In this document: one piece after another, positions 1-9,015 of the stretch
Layout of the letters: each line of letters starts with the position of its first letter
Position numbering within the stretch: the stretch's first letter is position 1
Assembly (NCBI GenBank): GCA_900473175.1
Contig: UCKM01000013.1
Coordinates: forward strand, 39,912-103,911
From: Hyphomicrobiales bacterium
GTDB lineage: Bacteria; Pseudomonadota; Alphaproteobacteria; Rhizobiales; Rhizobiaceae
Direction of reading: 5' to 3'
DNA length: 64,000 nucleotides
The notes under the pieces: generated by a model
The model's database searches: none
Told to the model about the DNA's origin: nothing
What the model saw: only the letters and a program-made list of their open reading frames with translations
Translations under genes and position numbers: made by a program

Positions 1-88
1 TCTTGCGGCTCCGATTTTAACTATTCCATCTATCGAACGAACGTCGCGCGCTGACAACGGGGGTGTCAGTTTTGCGAATGCCACAACG

Positions 89-1153
89 GTGATAACGCTC
101 GCTTCATGCGCTCTGTTTTTCTTCACCATCGGCAGTGTTTCCTCTGCAGGCGATTTTTTCGACGACTTCAAAAAGGGTCCTCTCAACCAGGGCCTTTGGT
201 GTCCCTGTCAGATTGACATGAAAGATGCGCCGGTGACGTTCTCCGCCGACCAAGGCGAGAGTGGAGACAGGATCGCACACATCATTGTCAAGAAGACTTC
301 AATCGGCGGCAACTTATGCAAACTTGGCGCCCCGGACTATGAGTGTGGAAAGCCGGCTGCGGTCCTCGCCAGTGGCCCTGGCGCGGCTGGTGAACAGGAC
401 TCTCGAGAGACTCTGGGGCCAAGCTTTATGGACGCGGTTGCAAAACCCGCATGGCAACCGGCACCCGAGCACAAAGACCCGTATTGTGAGGAAGGGGAGT
501 GCATCCAACGCCAGGAATTACGTCTTACAGACCAATATGTTCACGATGCCAATAAACCTTACCTCTATTCGATTCGCTTTCGGATGCCCAAAAATGTCGG
601 CGACACGAAAAACTCCATTCGCTGGGTCACGGCACAGTGGAAGCAGGAGCCGCTGAGCGACAAATACAAGAAGGAGTTTGGTGAGGATTGGGGAGCAAGT
701 CCCTTCCTCGCTCAGCGCTACGACAATGGAGTCCTTCATATCACCGTTCAAGATGAACATTGTCGTTGCATGATTGCATCCGCACCGCAGAAGGAGGAGC
801 TGTCTTGGGACAATGGCACTCCGAAGTACTGTCAGTCGACTCGGCCTGAGGATACGAAGGGAAAGGCATGTACGCCTGACCTTACGGCCATTTACGGGGA
901 TAATCCGATGCTTACTTCGCCGGCGGGCAAATGGACAGAGCTAACCTACAGGGTACAGGCTGATCGCACGGGCAAAGCGATGATTGAAATTCACGAGGGC
1001 AAACGCTTCATCGTGCGCGTCACAGGCAAAATCGGCTATGAACCAAAGAGCAGCAAATCCCCGCACACGAAATTCAAGATCGGACATTATCGCGACTACA
1101 TGCCGTTCGTCGAAACGATGGATATCGATTGGGTGAGAGCAAAAGCGGAATAG
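89..1153 (+). CDS. Secreted polysaccharide lyase-like protein (heparin lyase I/PL-type fold), possibly 5' partial
   Basis: A 354-residue protein from a GTG start. Residues 1-19 are hydrophobic and end in SVSSAG, like a signal peptide. The body (FFDDF at the mature N-terminus, RQELR, IRWVTAQWKQEP, and GKWTELTYRVQADRTG near the C-terminus) resembles the beta-jelly-roll polysaccharide lyases annotated as heparin lyase I family in rhizobia. By that analogy it would cut an acidic polysaccharide outside the cytoplasm; the substrate cannot be told. Several Cys residues (CPC, CRC) suggest disulfides. The frame stays open to the left window edge with no stop, so the true start may lie outside the window. 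It stands alone. Confidence 0.5.
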   Translation: MITLASCALFFFTIGSVSSAGDFFDDFKKGPLNQGLWCPCQIDMKDAPVTFSADQGESGDRIAHIIVKKTSIGGNLCKLGAPDYECGKPAAVLASGPGAAGEQDSRETLGPSFMDAVAKPAWQPAPEHKDPYCEEGECIQRQELRLTDQYVHDANKPYLYSIRFRMPKNVGDTKNSIRWVTAQWKQEPLSDKYKKEFGEDWGASPFLAQRYDNGVLHITVQDEHCRCMIASAPQKEELSWDNGTPKYCQSTRPEDTKGKACTPDLTAIYGDNPMLTSPAGKWTELTYRVQADRTGKAMIEIHEGKRFIVRVTGKIGYEPKSSKSPHTKFKIGHYRDYMPFVETMDIDWVRAKAE

Positions 1154-1524
1154 GTGTTGTCGGCAACGACCGGGCGCGGCAATGAAGTTGTTCTGGAAGG
1201 CAAAGCCAAGGTAACGCGCAGCCCTGCGCCGTCTGGGCGATCGCCGATGGTATGATCCGCAGCGATATCTACAGCTCCAATGTGTTTCACGCTCTGTCGG
1301 CATTTACCCAGCGCCCGATGAGTCCGATTGGCGCGAACAATCCAGTCGTCTTGTCTCACTGTTGATGGATGGGCTGCGTTGGGGTTCGCGCAAGGCGAGG
1401 TCATAATTGTCTTGTCTCTCCGGTTGAAATCCTATGTGATCGGCAACCCGTGGTTCTGCCACATTCGAGCCGCAAACAAACGATCAGTTTGGGCTTATCT
1501 GCAAGGAATATCAGGAGGTGGCGT
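1154..1524. other. Intergenic stretch without a recognisable gene
   Basis: About 370 bases. Short open frames exist on both strands, but none has a ribosome site plus a protein-like composition. The last part (around 1512-1518, AGGAGG) is the strong ribosome binding site of the next gene. No terminator or repeat was recognised. Confidence 0.5.
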
Positions 1525-2127
1525 ATGAAGCAGCTCAAGTTCGGTCTCGTCGCGGCCGCGTGTCTCGGTCTGCTTGTGGCAGGGACGGCCACAAGCCAAT
1601 TCAATCTTGTCGGACCGGCCTTTGCCGACAAGGGCGGCAATGGCAACGGCAGTAATGGCAACGGCGGCGGTCATGGCAATGGCAATGGCGGTGGCAGCGG
1701 CAAGGGCAATAGTGGTAATCACGGCAAATCGTCCAGTCACAGCAATGCGGCCAGTGCCCATGATAAAGCGAAGGTCCAACCCGATAAAACGAAGGTGCAA
1801 AAGGGTTCGGTCGACAAATCGAAAGTGAAGACTGCCTCGGTCGCTGTCGAAGATGATATTGTCGTAGACGATGATGACAACACGCTTGGCCCATTGAACG
1901 CGGCACATGCTTCGGCCCGGGCGAGGGAGCGGGCGGCCCCGAACTCCTCTGTTGGCAAGATTGCCACCTATGAACGCAGCCGCGAAGAAGCACTGGCGCT
2001 AACGGATCCGGTGCTTCGCGACCAAGCGCTTGATGACGCGGTGGCGCAGCTCGAATCGGACTTCGGCCGTACGCTGACAGATGATCAGGTTGACCAGGTC
2101 AACGATTTACTGGATGCGCGGCGATAG
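1525..2127 (+). CDS. Secreted Gly/Asn/Lys-rich hypothetical protein
   Basis: A 200-residue protein. The ATG at 1525 was chosen because AGGAGG lies 7-13 bases upstream and the protein then opens with a signal peptide (MKQLKFGLVAAACLGLLVAG). Residues about 35-75 are low complexity (GNGNGS, GGGHGNGNGGGSGKG), then a Ser/Lys/Asp-rich stretch (DKAKVQPDKTKVQKG) and an acidic patch (VDDDDN). The last 80 residues look folded and helical (YERSREEALALTDPVLRDQALDDAVAQL). It resembles small Gly-rich exported proteins of rhizobia; function unknown. An in-frame upstream start at 1369 would put the signal peptide mid-protein and is less likely. Confidence 0.65.
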   Translation: MKQLKFGLVAAACLGLLVAGTATSQFNLVGPAFADKGGNGNGSNGNGGGHGNGNGGGSGKGNSGNHGKSSSHSNAASAHDKAKVQPDKTKVQKGSVDKSKVKTASVAVEDDIVVDDDDNTLGPLNAAHASARARERAAPNSSVGKIATYERSREEALALTDPVLRDQALDDAVAQLESDFGRTLTDDQVDQVNDLLDARR

Positions 2128-2219
2128 ACCGTTACTGATATATGGATTTTGGAACAGCGGCTTTTTGGCCGCTGTTCCGCGTGGGCTACAGCATCCCATG
2201 GGCTTCGTTGTGGGGCGGT

Positions 2220-2651
2220 TCACTCGGGTGCGGCAACGCGAATGGGACGCGTTCCGACCGGAGCGCCGGTCTCGCGGTCGATGGTGACGGGATCGATCTC
2301 CGTTCCGGTCTCGGCGTCGAAGAACCGGGTGACCTTGCCCCCGCCGCGATGCTTTCGTCCCCAGGCGCCGATCGCAAACAGCACCGGCAGAAAGTCGCTG
2401 CCGGCTTCCGTCAGCACATATTCGTCCCGTGGCGGACGGTCAGAATAGCGGCGTTTCTCCAGCATCCCCTCGTCAGTCAGGGCTGAAAGCCGTGCCGTCA
2501 GCATCGTCGGCGCGATACCAAGACTCTTGCGGAATTCATCAAAGCGGGTGAGGCCCGCATGGGCATCTCGCATGATCAGCATACTCCATGCATCCCCCAC
2601 AAGTGCAAGGCTCCGGGCGATCAGGCATGGCTGCTTTGAAAGATTTTTCAT
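2220..2651 (-). CDS. HxlR-family transcriptional regulator
   Basis: A 143-residue winged-helix protein: CLIARSLALVGDAWSMLIMRDA followed by FDEFRKSLGIAPTMLTARL and the wing EKRRYSDRPPRDEYVLTEAG, the usual HxlR layout. The start at 2651 (MKNLSKQP) fits the family better than an ATG at 2690, which would place the start inside a palindrome. The Cys near the N-terminus is the type of residue that senses electrophiles or aldehydes in HxlR/HypR proteins (family knowledge). It is divergent from the SDR/MDR gene pair and probably controls it and itself. The tail after residue 105 is longer than in most HxlR proteins. Confidence 0.85.
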   Translation of the reverse strand: MKNLSKQPCLIARSLALVGDAWSMLIMRDAHAGLTRFDEFRKSLGIAPTMLTARLSALTDEGMLEKRRYSDRPPRDEYVLTEAGSDFLPVLFAIGAWGRKHRGGGKVTRFFDAETGTEIDPVTIDRETGAPVGTRPIRVAAPE

Positions 2652-2674
2652 GTTAATATCTTTTTGATAGTGAC

Positions 2675-2695
2675 TTACTACTAAATTCATAGTAA
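2675..2695. promoter_or_regulatory. Candidate operator between HxlR gene and SDR gene
   Basis: TTACTA (2675-2680) and TAGTAA (2690-2695) form an inverted repeat around an AT-rich 9-base spacer, directly upstream of the HxlR gene and about 45 bases before the divergent SDR gene. This is the normal place for an HxlR-type autorepressor or activator to bind. Assignment is by position only. Confidence 0.4.
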
Positions 2696-2740
2696 CTGAT
2701 TATTCATCGATGTTCCATGACAAAATGAAAGCAGAAGGCA

Positions 2741-3556
2741 ATGAGCAAGACAGAACGCGGCATCGCCCTGGTCACGGGCGCTTCCTCAGGCATTGGACTG
2801 GTAACGGCACGAGCGCTGCGGCGTGATGGCTACCGTGTGTTCGGTACCAGCCGAAGGCCGATGTCCGATACCCCGGACGGGATCACGATGTTGATCTGCG
2901 ATGTAACCGATGACACATCGGTGCAGACTGTCGTCGACGAGGTCCTGATCCGCGTAGGTCGGATCGATCTTCTCGTCAACAACGCCGGGATCGGGCTGCT
3001 CGGCGGGGCAGAAGAGTCCTCTGCGGCACAGGCAAAGGCTGTGTTCGACGTGAACGTGTTTGGCGTCCTGCGGATGACAAATGCAGTTCTGCCCGTGATG
3101 AGACGCCAGCGCGGGGGCCGAATTGTCAACCTGAGTTCCATACTGGGGCTAATTCCGGCTCCTTATAACGCCCTCTATGCATCGACCAAACACGCTATCG
3201 AGGGCTATTCGGAATCTCTCGATCACGAAGTTCGAACGCAAGGCATCCGCGTTGTGCTTGTCGAGCCCGGTGTGACCCGCACGTCCTTCGAAGACAACAT
3301 CACCCGACCGGACCAGCCGCTTCCCGTCTATGATACTATTCGTGCCGACGCGGCGAAGCTGATGCGCGAGATCATCGAGAAGGGTGACGCACCTGAGGTA
3401 GTCGCAGCAACAGTCGTAAGGGCTGCCAATGCCGCATCGCCCAGAAGACGCTACACTGCAGGCAAAGCAGCGAGGCAGGTTCGTTTTATGCGCCGCTTTC
3501 TGCCGGAGTCCTTCGTAGACAAAAACCTGCGCAAATTCAGTCGGCTTCCCGACTGA
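2741..3556 (+). CDS. Short-chain dehydrogenase/reductase
   Basis: A 271-residue classical SDR. It shows the nucleotide-binding TGASSGIG near the N-terminus, NNAG (NNAGIG) and the catalytic Ser-Tyr-Lys set: NLSSILG followed by YASTK. An Arg pair in the loop after beta-2 (FGTSRRP) suggests NADP(H). A good ribosome site (AGAAGG) precedes the ATG. The C-terminal region (MRRFLPESFVDKNLRK) matches oxidoreductases often annotated as retinol dehydrogenase-like; the substrate is unknown. It leads a two-gene unit with the downstream MDR reductase, facing the HxlR regulator, a common arrangement for aldehyde or quinone detoxification. Confidence 0.88.
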   Translation: MSKTERGIALVTGASSGIGLVTARALRRDGYRVFGTSRRPMSDTPDGITMLICDVTDDTSVQTVVDEVLIRVGRIDLLVNNAGIGLLGGAEESSAAQAKAVFDVNVFGVLRMTNAVLPVMRRQRGGRIVNLSSILGLIPAPYNALYASTKHAIEGYSESLDHEVRTQGIRVVLVEPGVTRTSFEDNITRPDQPLPVYDTIRADAAKLMREIIEKGDAPEVVAATVVRAANAASPRRRYTAGKAARQVRFMRRFLPESFVDKNLRKFSRLPD

Positions 3557-3616
3557 ACCTTCATCTCGGCATTATTAGGCTTCGCCCGCTGACCGCAGAA
3601 CCGAAAGTTCGTTCTT

Positions 3617-4618
3617 ATGAAATCATTCCTGATCGATCGCTATGTGAAAGGTGGTGCCCTGCGTTTCACTGAAAGTCCGGAGCCGGAGTTGCGGGAGAAT
3701 GACGTGATGGTGGAGGTTCACGCCGCCAGCGTGAATGTTCTGGATGCCAAGATCAGGGATGGAGAGTTCAAGCTGATCCTGCCATACCGCCTTCCGCTGA
3801 TCCTTGGCAACGATGTAGCGGGCGTTGTGCTCCGGGTCGGGGCCAAGGTCCGGAAATTTAAACCCGGCGACGAGGTCTATGCCCGCCCGGCCCAGGGTCG
3901 CATCGGGACATTTGCAGAATATATCGCCATGGACGAGGCCGATGTAGCGAGGAAGCCGAACAACCTAACCATGGAAGAGGCCGCATCCATTCCGCTTGTC
4001 GCCCTGACAGCATGGCAGGTGCTGGTCGAGCGGGCCAACGTGCAGAAGGGGCAGAAAGTCCTGATCCATGCCGGCTCGGGCGGCGTGGGCACGATCGCGA
4101 TCCAGCTTGCCAAGCACCTCGGGGCATATGTGGCGACGACCACAAGCACAGTAAATATCGATCTCGTCAAAAGTCTCGGCGCAGATGTCGTGATCGACTA
4201 CAAGAAGGACAACTTCGAGGAGATCCTGCAGGATTACGACGTCGTATTGAACAGCCTCGGCGCAGACACGCTGAAGAAATCCCTTGGTGTAATGAAGCCG
4301 GGCGGGAAGCTGATCTCGATTTCCGGTCCGCCGGACCCGGATTTCGCAAAGCAGAATGGTTCCGGATGGCTGCTTCAACAGGTCATGCGCCTGCTGAGTT
4401 TCGGCATCAGGAGAAAATCGAAACGCCAGGGCATCAGCTATTCCTTCCTCTTCATGACGGCCAACGGCAGGCAGCTTGGTCAGATCACCCCCCTGATCGA
4501 GGCAGGTGCCATACGACCGGTAGTGGATCGGGTCTTCCCGTTCGAGAAGACCAATGAGGCGCTGGATTATGTCGAAACGGGTCGTGCAAAGGGGAAGGTG
4601 GTCGTCGCTGTGAAGTGA
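3617..4618 (+). CDS. NADP-dependent MDR-family quinone/alcohol oxidoreductase
   Basis: A 333-residue medium-chain reductase with the GroES-like N-terminal half (GNDVAGVVLRVG, FKPGDEVYAR) and a Rossmann half with AGSGGVGTIAIQLAKHLGA. The catalytic and structural zinc Cys/His ligands of true alcohol dehydrogenases are absent, so it belongs to the zinc-independent quinone oxidoreductase/zeta-crystallin branch or the reticulon-4-interacting-protein-like branch. It likely reduces quinones or enones with NADPH. It lies 60 bases after the SDR gene on the same strand and probably shares its promoter and HxlR control. Confidence 0.85.
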   Translation: MKSFLIDRYVKGGALRFTESPEPELRENDVMVEVHAASVNVLDAKIRDGEFKLILPYRLPLILGNDVAGVVLRVGAKVRKFKPGDEVYARPAQGRIGTFAEYIAMDEADVARKPNNLTMEEAASIPLVALTAWQVLVERANVQKGQKVLIHAGSGGVGTIAIQLAKHLGAYVATTTSTVNIDLVKSLGADVVIDYKKDNFEEILQDYDVVLNSLGADTLKKSLGVMKPGGKLISISGPPDPDFAKQNGSGWLLQQVMRLLSFGIRRKSKRQGISYSFLFMTANGRQLGQITPLIEAGAIRPVVDRVFPFEKTNEALDYVETGRAKGKVVVAVK

Positions 4619-4934
4619 CGTCTGGAGGGCAAATAGGAGCTAGCGGCATTTGCCACCTGCACCCACCTCGAGGGCTTGAATCAATTGCGGTGCAACGAGG
4701 CACTGCAATGGTGATTTAATGTTATGATCCCAAACGCAAATGCGGCATGATGATAGCCACCTCTTGAACACCACACCGCCGAGCCAGTGGGCTAGCTGGT
4801 CATATTCTAGGGACTGCTTTGGGCCCATTGCGACCGACCTTCAGAGTTAATTTTCAAGAACATTTACCGTTGCGTACTTGTGCAATCTGGAGCGATTGGC
4901 ACGATGCGGCGATCAAGAAACGGAAGGACCCACT
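4619..4934. other. Intergenic stretch, nothing recognised
   Basis: About 316 bases. A minus-strand frame of 62 codons (4640-4828) has no clear ribosome site and no family resemblance. No terminator with a T-tract is visible. GGAAGGA just before 4935 is the ribosome site of the next gene. Confidence 0.4.
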
Positions 4935-5999
4935 ATGATTTCCAGGTATCTTACCCTTGCCGCGGCTATAGGTGTTTCCGCACTTGTGGCTTTTTCCAGC
5001 GCAACGTTTGCCGCCGAGCCCGTTACCGTCGACAATTTCATTCGTGCCGAGAGCGATCTATATTTCAGCAACATCGTCAAGGATGGAGGCTTCGGCAAGT
5101 TCAACCATCGCCGTGAACCGGCGGCAATCGACAACCAGACCGTCATACGTCTCAACCGCGACACGCTCTACTCCGCGGCAATCTTTGACCTGGATGCTGG
5201 GCCTGTCACAATCACCCTTCCAGATGCGGGCAAGCGCTTCATGTCGTTGCTGGCCATCAACGAGGACCATTACATTCCGGCGGTTTCATATGGGGGCGCA
5301 AGCACCTTCACCAAGGCTCAGGTCGGCACACGCTATGTGGCAATTGGCATTCGCACATTCGTCGATCCCACTGATCCAAAGGACGTCGAGCAGGTCCATG
5401 CTCTGCAGAACGCCATCAAGATCGACCAGCCTGGAGGGCCGGGTGCGTTCGAAATCCCGGAGTGGGATCAGGCCAGCCAGAAAAAGGTCCGCGACGCTCT
5501 TCTAGTTCTGGCGACAACCATGCCCGACTTCAACAAAGCGTTCGGCTCTAAAGCCGAGGTTGATCCAGTGCGCCATCTGGTTGCGAGCGCAGCCGCTTGG
5601 GGCGGCAACCCCGACAAGGACGCCACCTACCTCAATATTACGCCTCAGAAGAACGACGGCAGGACGATCTACAAGCTCGACGTCAAGGACGTCCCGGTTG
5701 ATGGCTTCTGGTCGGTCAGTCTGTACAATTCGCAGGGCTACTACGAGAAGAACCCTTACGATGCCTACTCACTCAATAACGTACTGGCCCCGATTGCAGG
5801 TTGTGCGACATTGGTCCTGAACAACCAGGAGGGGTGTCGTCATGCTGAGAATTGGCACGTTGTTTCTAGCAACCTTGAGTTTGACGGCAGTCTCGTATCA
5901 TCGCGCGGATGCACAACAAGTCACGGGAGAACCTGGTTCACCCAGCGCGACTACGACCATCGACGGACGATACCTTCCCAACCCGCCCGAGGCGTTTAA
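4935..5999 (+). CDS. DUF1254/DUF1214 secreted protein, C-terminally truncated
   Basis: Read from the ATG at 4935 (GGAAGGA upstream; signal peptide MISRYLTLAAAIGVSALVAF ending near FAAEP), a 354-residue protein. Residues about 25-170 match the DUF1254 domain pattern (IDNQTVIRLNRDTLYSAAIF) and about 215-285 the DUF1214 domain (KLDVKDVPVDGFWSVSLYN, NPYDAYSLNNV). Family members go on with a Gly-Cys segment and a conserved end of the type GWNYxVRLYRPRxEIL. Here that end is missing: after residue about 285 the frame runs into unrelated sequence (GCATLVLNNQEGCRHAENW) and overlaps the sulfatase start by 158 bases. It probably lost 40-50 residues by deletion; whether it still works is unclear. Confidence 0.7.
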   Translation: MISRYLTLAAAIGVSALVAFSSATFAAEPVTVDNFIRAESDLYFSNIVKDGGFGKFNHRREPAAIDNQTVIRLNRDTLYSAAIFDLDAGPVTITLPDAGKRFMSLLAINEDHYIPAVSYGGASTFTKAQVGTRYVAIGIRTFVDPTDPKDVEQVHALQNAIKIDQPGGPGAFEIPEWDQASQKKVRDALLVLATTMPDFNKAFGSKAEVDPVRHLVASAAAWGGNPDKDATYLNITPQKNDGRTIYKLDVKDVPVDGFWSVSLYNSQGYYEKNPYDAYSLNNVLAPIAGCATLVLNNQEGCRHAENWHVVSSNLEFDGSLVSSRGCTTSHGRTWFTQRDYDHRRTIPSQPARGV

Positions 6000-8232
6000 A
6001 GGACAAATCGGGCTTGATGCAAAAAATTCCAAATCCTATTGGCCGGCGCAGATCGTGCCGCCCAAAGGAGCGCCGAATATCCTGCTGATTATGACTGACG
6101 ACGCTGGTTACGGTGTTGCCGGCACATTCGGCGGTGTCATCCCGACACCTGCACTGGACCGCATCGCAAACGCCGGTCTGCGCTACACGCAGTTTCATTC
6201 CACCGCGCTTTGCTCGCCGACGCGGGCCGCGCTGATCACCGGCCGCAATCACCATTCCGCAGGCTTTGGGGTTGTTTCGGAACAGGCGACGGGCTATCCG
6301 GGCTATGATTCCATCCTTGGCGTCGACAATGCCACGATCGGCGAAATCCTGAAGCAAAATGGCTATGCCACCTCATGGTTCGGCAAGAACCACAACACGC
6401 CGTCCTTCCAGTACAGCAGCGCCGGCCCCTTCGACCAATGGCCGTCTGGAATGGGTTTCGACTACTTCTACGGCTTCATGGGCGGCGACACCAGCCAGTG
6501 GGAGCCCTATCTCTTCCAAGACCACACCCAGATTTTTCCGTGGGTTGGCAAGCCCGACTATAACCTGATTACCGACGAGGCCGACAATGCCATCGATCAC
6601 ATCAAACAATTGAACGCGGCAGCGCCGGACAAGCCGTTCTTCGTCTATTACGTTCCCGGCGCCACCCACGCGCCGCACCACCCGACCCAGGAGTGGATCG
6701 ACAAGTTCAAGGGCAAGTTCGACATGGGTTGGAACGAAATGCGTGAGCAGATTTTCGCCAACCAGAAAAAGCTCGGCGTGATCCCGGCAAACACGCAATT
6801 GACGCCATGGTCGAATGAGCTGCCGAAGTGGGATACGCTTGATGCTGACAGCAAGAAACTGTTCGCGCATCAGGCAGAGGTGTTCGCTGCCTATGTGGCC
6901 TATTCCGACAATGAAATTGGCCGCGTAATCCAGGCGGTCGATGATCTCGGCAAGCTCGACAACACGCTTGTTATCTACATCGAAGGGGACAACGGCACCA
7001 GCGCTGAGGGAAGCGTGCTCGGCACGCCGAATGAATTGATAACCCTCCAGGGCCTGAACATTCCGGTCAAGGACCAGCTGAAATTCTACGACATCTGGGG
7101 TTCCGACAAGACCTATCCGCATATGTCCGTAGCGTGGTCATGGGCGTTCGATACGCCGTTCAAATGGACAAAGCAGGTTGCCTCGCATTTCGGCGGCACA
7201 CGGCAAGGCATGGCGATGGCCTGGCCCGCACGGATCAAGGATGCAGGCGGAATCCGCAGTCAGTTTCATCACGTAATCGATATCGTTCCGACCATTCTTG
7301 AAGCAACAGGAATCCCGGCCCCGGTGATGGTCAATGGCGTGGCACAAAAACCGATCGAAGGCGTCAGCATGGCTTATAGCTGGGACAATGCCCAAGCCCC
7401 GTCGGCGCGAACCACACAGTATTTTGAGATGTTCGGCAATCGTGGGATTTACAATGACGGCTGGATCGCCGCCACGACTCCGCCCGCGCCACCATGGTTG
7501 ATGGGCACGACCAAGCTGCCCGACGTCGTCGATGGCTACAAATGGGAATTGTACAATCTCACCGAGGATTTCTCCGAGAACAACGATCTTGCTGCCAAAA
7601 TGCCGGACAAGCTGCATGAGATGCAGGAAATGTTCCTCATGGAGGCGGCGAAGTACAACGTGTTCCCGCTCGATAACTCGGTCCTCGAGCGTGCCCTTAC
7701 GCCACGGCCGAGTGCGACCGCAGGACGGAACGAGTTCACTTACGCGGGCGTCATGTCTGGCATTCCAACAAGCGGTGCCCCGAGCATTCTGAACAAGTCC
7801 TATACAATCACTGCGGATGTCACCGTACCAGAGGAGGGCGGCGAAGGCATGCTCGTTACCACTGGCGGTCGCTTCGGCGGGTACGGGCTCTACCTCGTCA
7901 AGGGCAAGCCCGTTTTTCTCTACAATTTTCTTGATATGGAACGGTTCCGCTGGGAAGACCCGATGGCGTTGACACCGGGCAAGCATACGATCGTTTTCGA
8001 TTTCAAGACTGATGGCCCCGGCTTCGGCAAGGGTGGCACAGGTGTCCTCAAGGTGGACGGCAAGGAGGTCGCCAACCAGAACATTCCGCACACAGTTCCG
8101 TTCCTCTTCACCTTGGACGAAACCTTCGATGTGGGGGTAGATACGAGAACTGGCGTTGACGACGACGACTACCAGGTGCCGTTTGCTTTCAATGGAAACA
8201 TTGCAAAGCTGACCGTTGACCTGCAACAGTAG
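5842..8232 (+). CDS. Type I arylsulfatase (secreted)
   Basis: A 796-residue protein with a signal peptide (MLRIGTLFLATLSLTAVSY...ADA). The sulfatase signature CSPTR starts at Cys124, the residue converted to formylglycine in this family; metal-binding MTDDAGYG lies before it and a GKNH motif after it. It would hydrolyse sulfate esters in the periplasm. At about 800 residues it carries a 150-200-residue C-terminal beta-rich extension (ADVTVPEEGGEGMLVTTGG) also seen in other long arylsulfatases. It has its own ribosome site (AGGAGG at 5827-5832) inside the end of the preceding gene. No formylglycine-generating enzyme is encoded in the window, so activation depends on one elsewhere. Confidence 0.9.
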   Translation: MLRIGTLFLATLSLTAVSYHRADAQQVTGEPGSPSATTTIDGRYLPNPPEAFKGQIGLDAKNSKSYWPAQIVPPKGAPNILLIMTDDAGYGVAGTFGGVIPTPALDRIANAGLRYTQFHSTALCSPTRAALITGRNHHSAGFGVVSEQATGYPGYDSILGVDNATIGEILKQNGYATSWFGKNHNTPSFQYSSAGPFDQWPSGMGFDYFYGFMGGDTSQWEPYLFQDHTQIFPWVGKPDYNLITDEADNAIDHIKQLNAAAPDKPFFVYYVPGATHAPHHPTQEWIDKFKGKFDMGWNEMREQIFANQKKLGVIPANTQLTPWSNELPKWDTLDADSKKLFAHQAEVFAAYVAYSDNEIGRVIQAVDDLGKLDNTLVIYIEGDNGTSAEGSVLGTPNELITLQGLNIPVKDQLKFYDIWGSDKTYPHMSVAWSWAFDTPFKWTKQVASHFGGTRQGMAMAWPARIKDAGGIRSQFHHVIDIVPTILEATGIPAPVMVNGVAQKPIEGVSMAYSWDNAQAPSARTTQYFEMFGNRGIYNDGWIAATTPPAPPWLMGTTKLPDVVDGYKWELYNLTEDFSENNDLAAKMPDKLHEMQEMFLMEAAKYNVFPLDNSVLERALTPRPSATAGRNEFTYAGVMSGIPTSGAPSILNKSYTITADVTVPEEGGEGMLVTTGGRFGGYGLYLVKGKPVFLYNFLDMERFRWEDPMALTPGKHTIVFDFKTDGPGFGKGGTGVLKVDGKEVANQNIPHTVPFLFTLDETFDVGVDTRTGVDDDDYQVPFAFNGNIAKLTVDLQQ

Positions 8233-8244
8233 ACATAAAGGGGT

Positions 8245-8278
8245 CATGAGGGGACATTGCAATTGATGTCCCCTCATG
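8245..8278. terminator. Strong stem-loop between convergent genes
   Basis: A perfect 13-base inverted repeat, CATGAGGGGACAT (8245-8257) and ATGTCCCCTCATG (8266-8278), with an 8-base loop. It begins 13 bases after the sulfatase stop, between convergent genes. There is no long T-tract, so it may be a weak terminator or an mRNA-end stabiliser. Confidence 0.5.
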
Positions 8279-8438
8279 GCGCAAAGCGAACGGTCGATGA
8301 TCGACCAGAGCGCTGATCCGGAGTGCTAATGAAGAACCCCACGGGAGGGCCGCAAACAGCGGAAGTACCGGCGCTCCTGTGTAAGACCTGTCACGACAGC
8401 GGAAAGCAGAGGCAGGAGCGGAGAGTGTAGCCGTGTAG

Positions 8439-8762
8439 CTATCTTCTGCTGCTGATGCGTCGCATATCGACAATGCGGCCATTGCTTTGCCGTACAGCGA
8501 TCTCAAAGCGTGTGCTTCCCCGCCATGCACGGTAAACGAAGAACCGGCCCCCACAATCTATCCTCCGGATATCCCTGAAGCCTCGATTGCGCAGCAACCT
8601 TTCGCCTTGGGTACAGGTAATCCCTCTGCCACGGTTAAGATTGGTACCAACTCCAATGTTGATGTTGATGTTGGTTTGAGCGCTTGCCCCCGTGGTTAGC
8701 GCCGCCGGTGTCGTCAACAGGCTAAGTGCAAGTCCTAACGATAACAACGAAGTCCTAAGCAT
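8439..8762 (-). CDS. Small secreted protein of unknown function
   Basis: A 107-residue protein when started at 8762 (MLRTSLLSLGLALSLLTTP), giving a clear signal peptide ending near TGASAQT; a longer frame to 8879 would bury that peptide. The mature part starts with ININIGVG and then has two Cys (ITCTQGERLLRNRGF, RIDCGG) and a basic C-terminus (RRISSRR). The pattern RxLRxxGFxDIxxxDCxG...YxAxRxGxxFxIxVxxxxGRI resembles small periplasmic PepSY-like or YbgT-type rhizobial proteins, but no family is firmly recognised. It stands alone, convergent with the sulfatase. Confidence 0.6.
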   Translation of the reverse strand: MLRTSLLSLGLALSLLTTPAALTTGASAQTNININIGVGTNLNRGRGITCTQGERLLRNRGFRDIRRIDCGGRFFVYRAWRGSTRFEIAVRQSNGRIVDMRRISSRR

Positions 8763-8940
8763 TCCAATCTCCCGATTAACGCGGCTCATCGTTTCGGGGA
8801 TGAGCGACAGCTGTACAAGCAAGCCCAATTCTGCCGCCGATTTTTTTAAATGTGCAATCCCCGTGCAACCCTCGCTCAAAGTCAGCTAAAGAAATCGATT
8901 GCTGATTACACCTAACTTAATGAAATTACTTGAGAAAATC

Positions 8941-9015
8941 TGGTGCTGCGAGAGAGGATTGAACTCTCGACCTCTCCATTACCAATGGAGTGCTCTACCA
9001 CTGAGCTACCGCAGC
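8941..9015 (-). tRNA. tRNA-Thr (anticodon GGT)
   Basis: Reading the minus strand gives a 75-base cloverleaf with CCA encoded. The acceptor arms GCTGCGG and TCGCAGC pair (one G-U), the D-arm is GCTCAGTGGTAGAGC, the anticodon stem CTCCA/TGGAG encloses TTGGTAA (anticodon GGT), and the T-arm is GAGAG-TTCAATC-CTCTC. It reads ACC and ACU codons. Confidence 0.95.
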
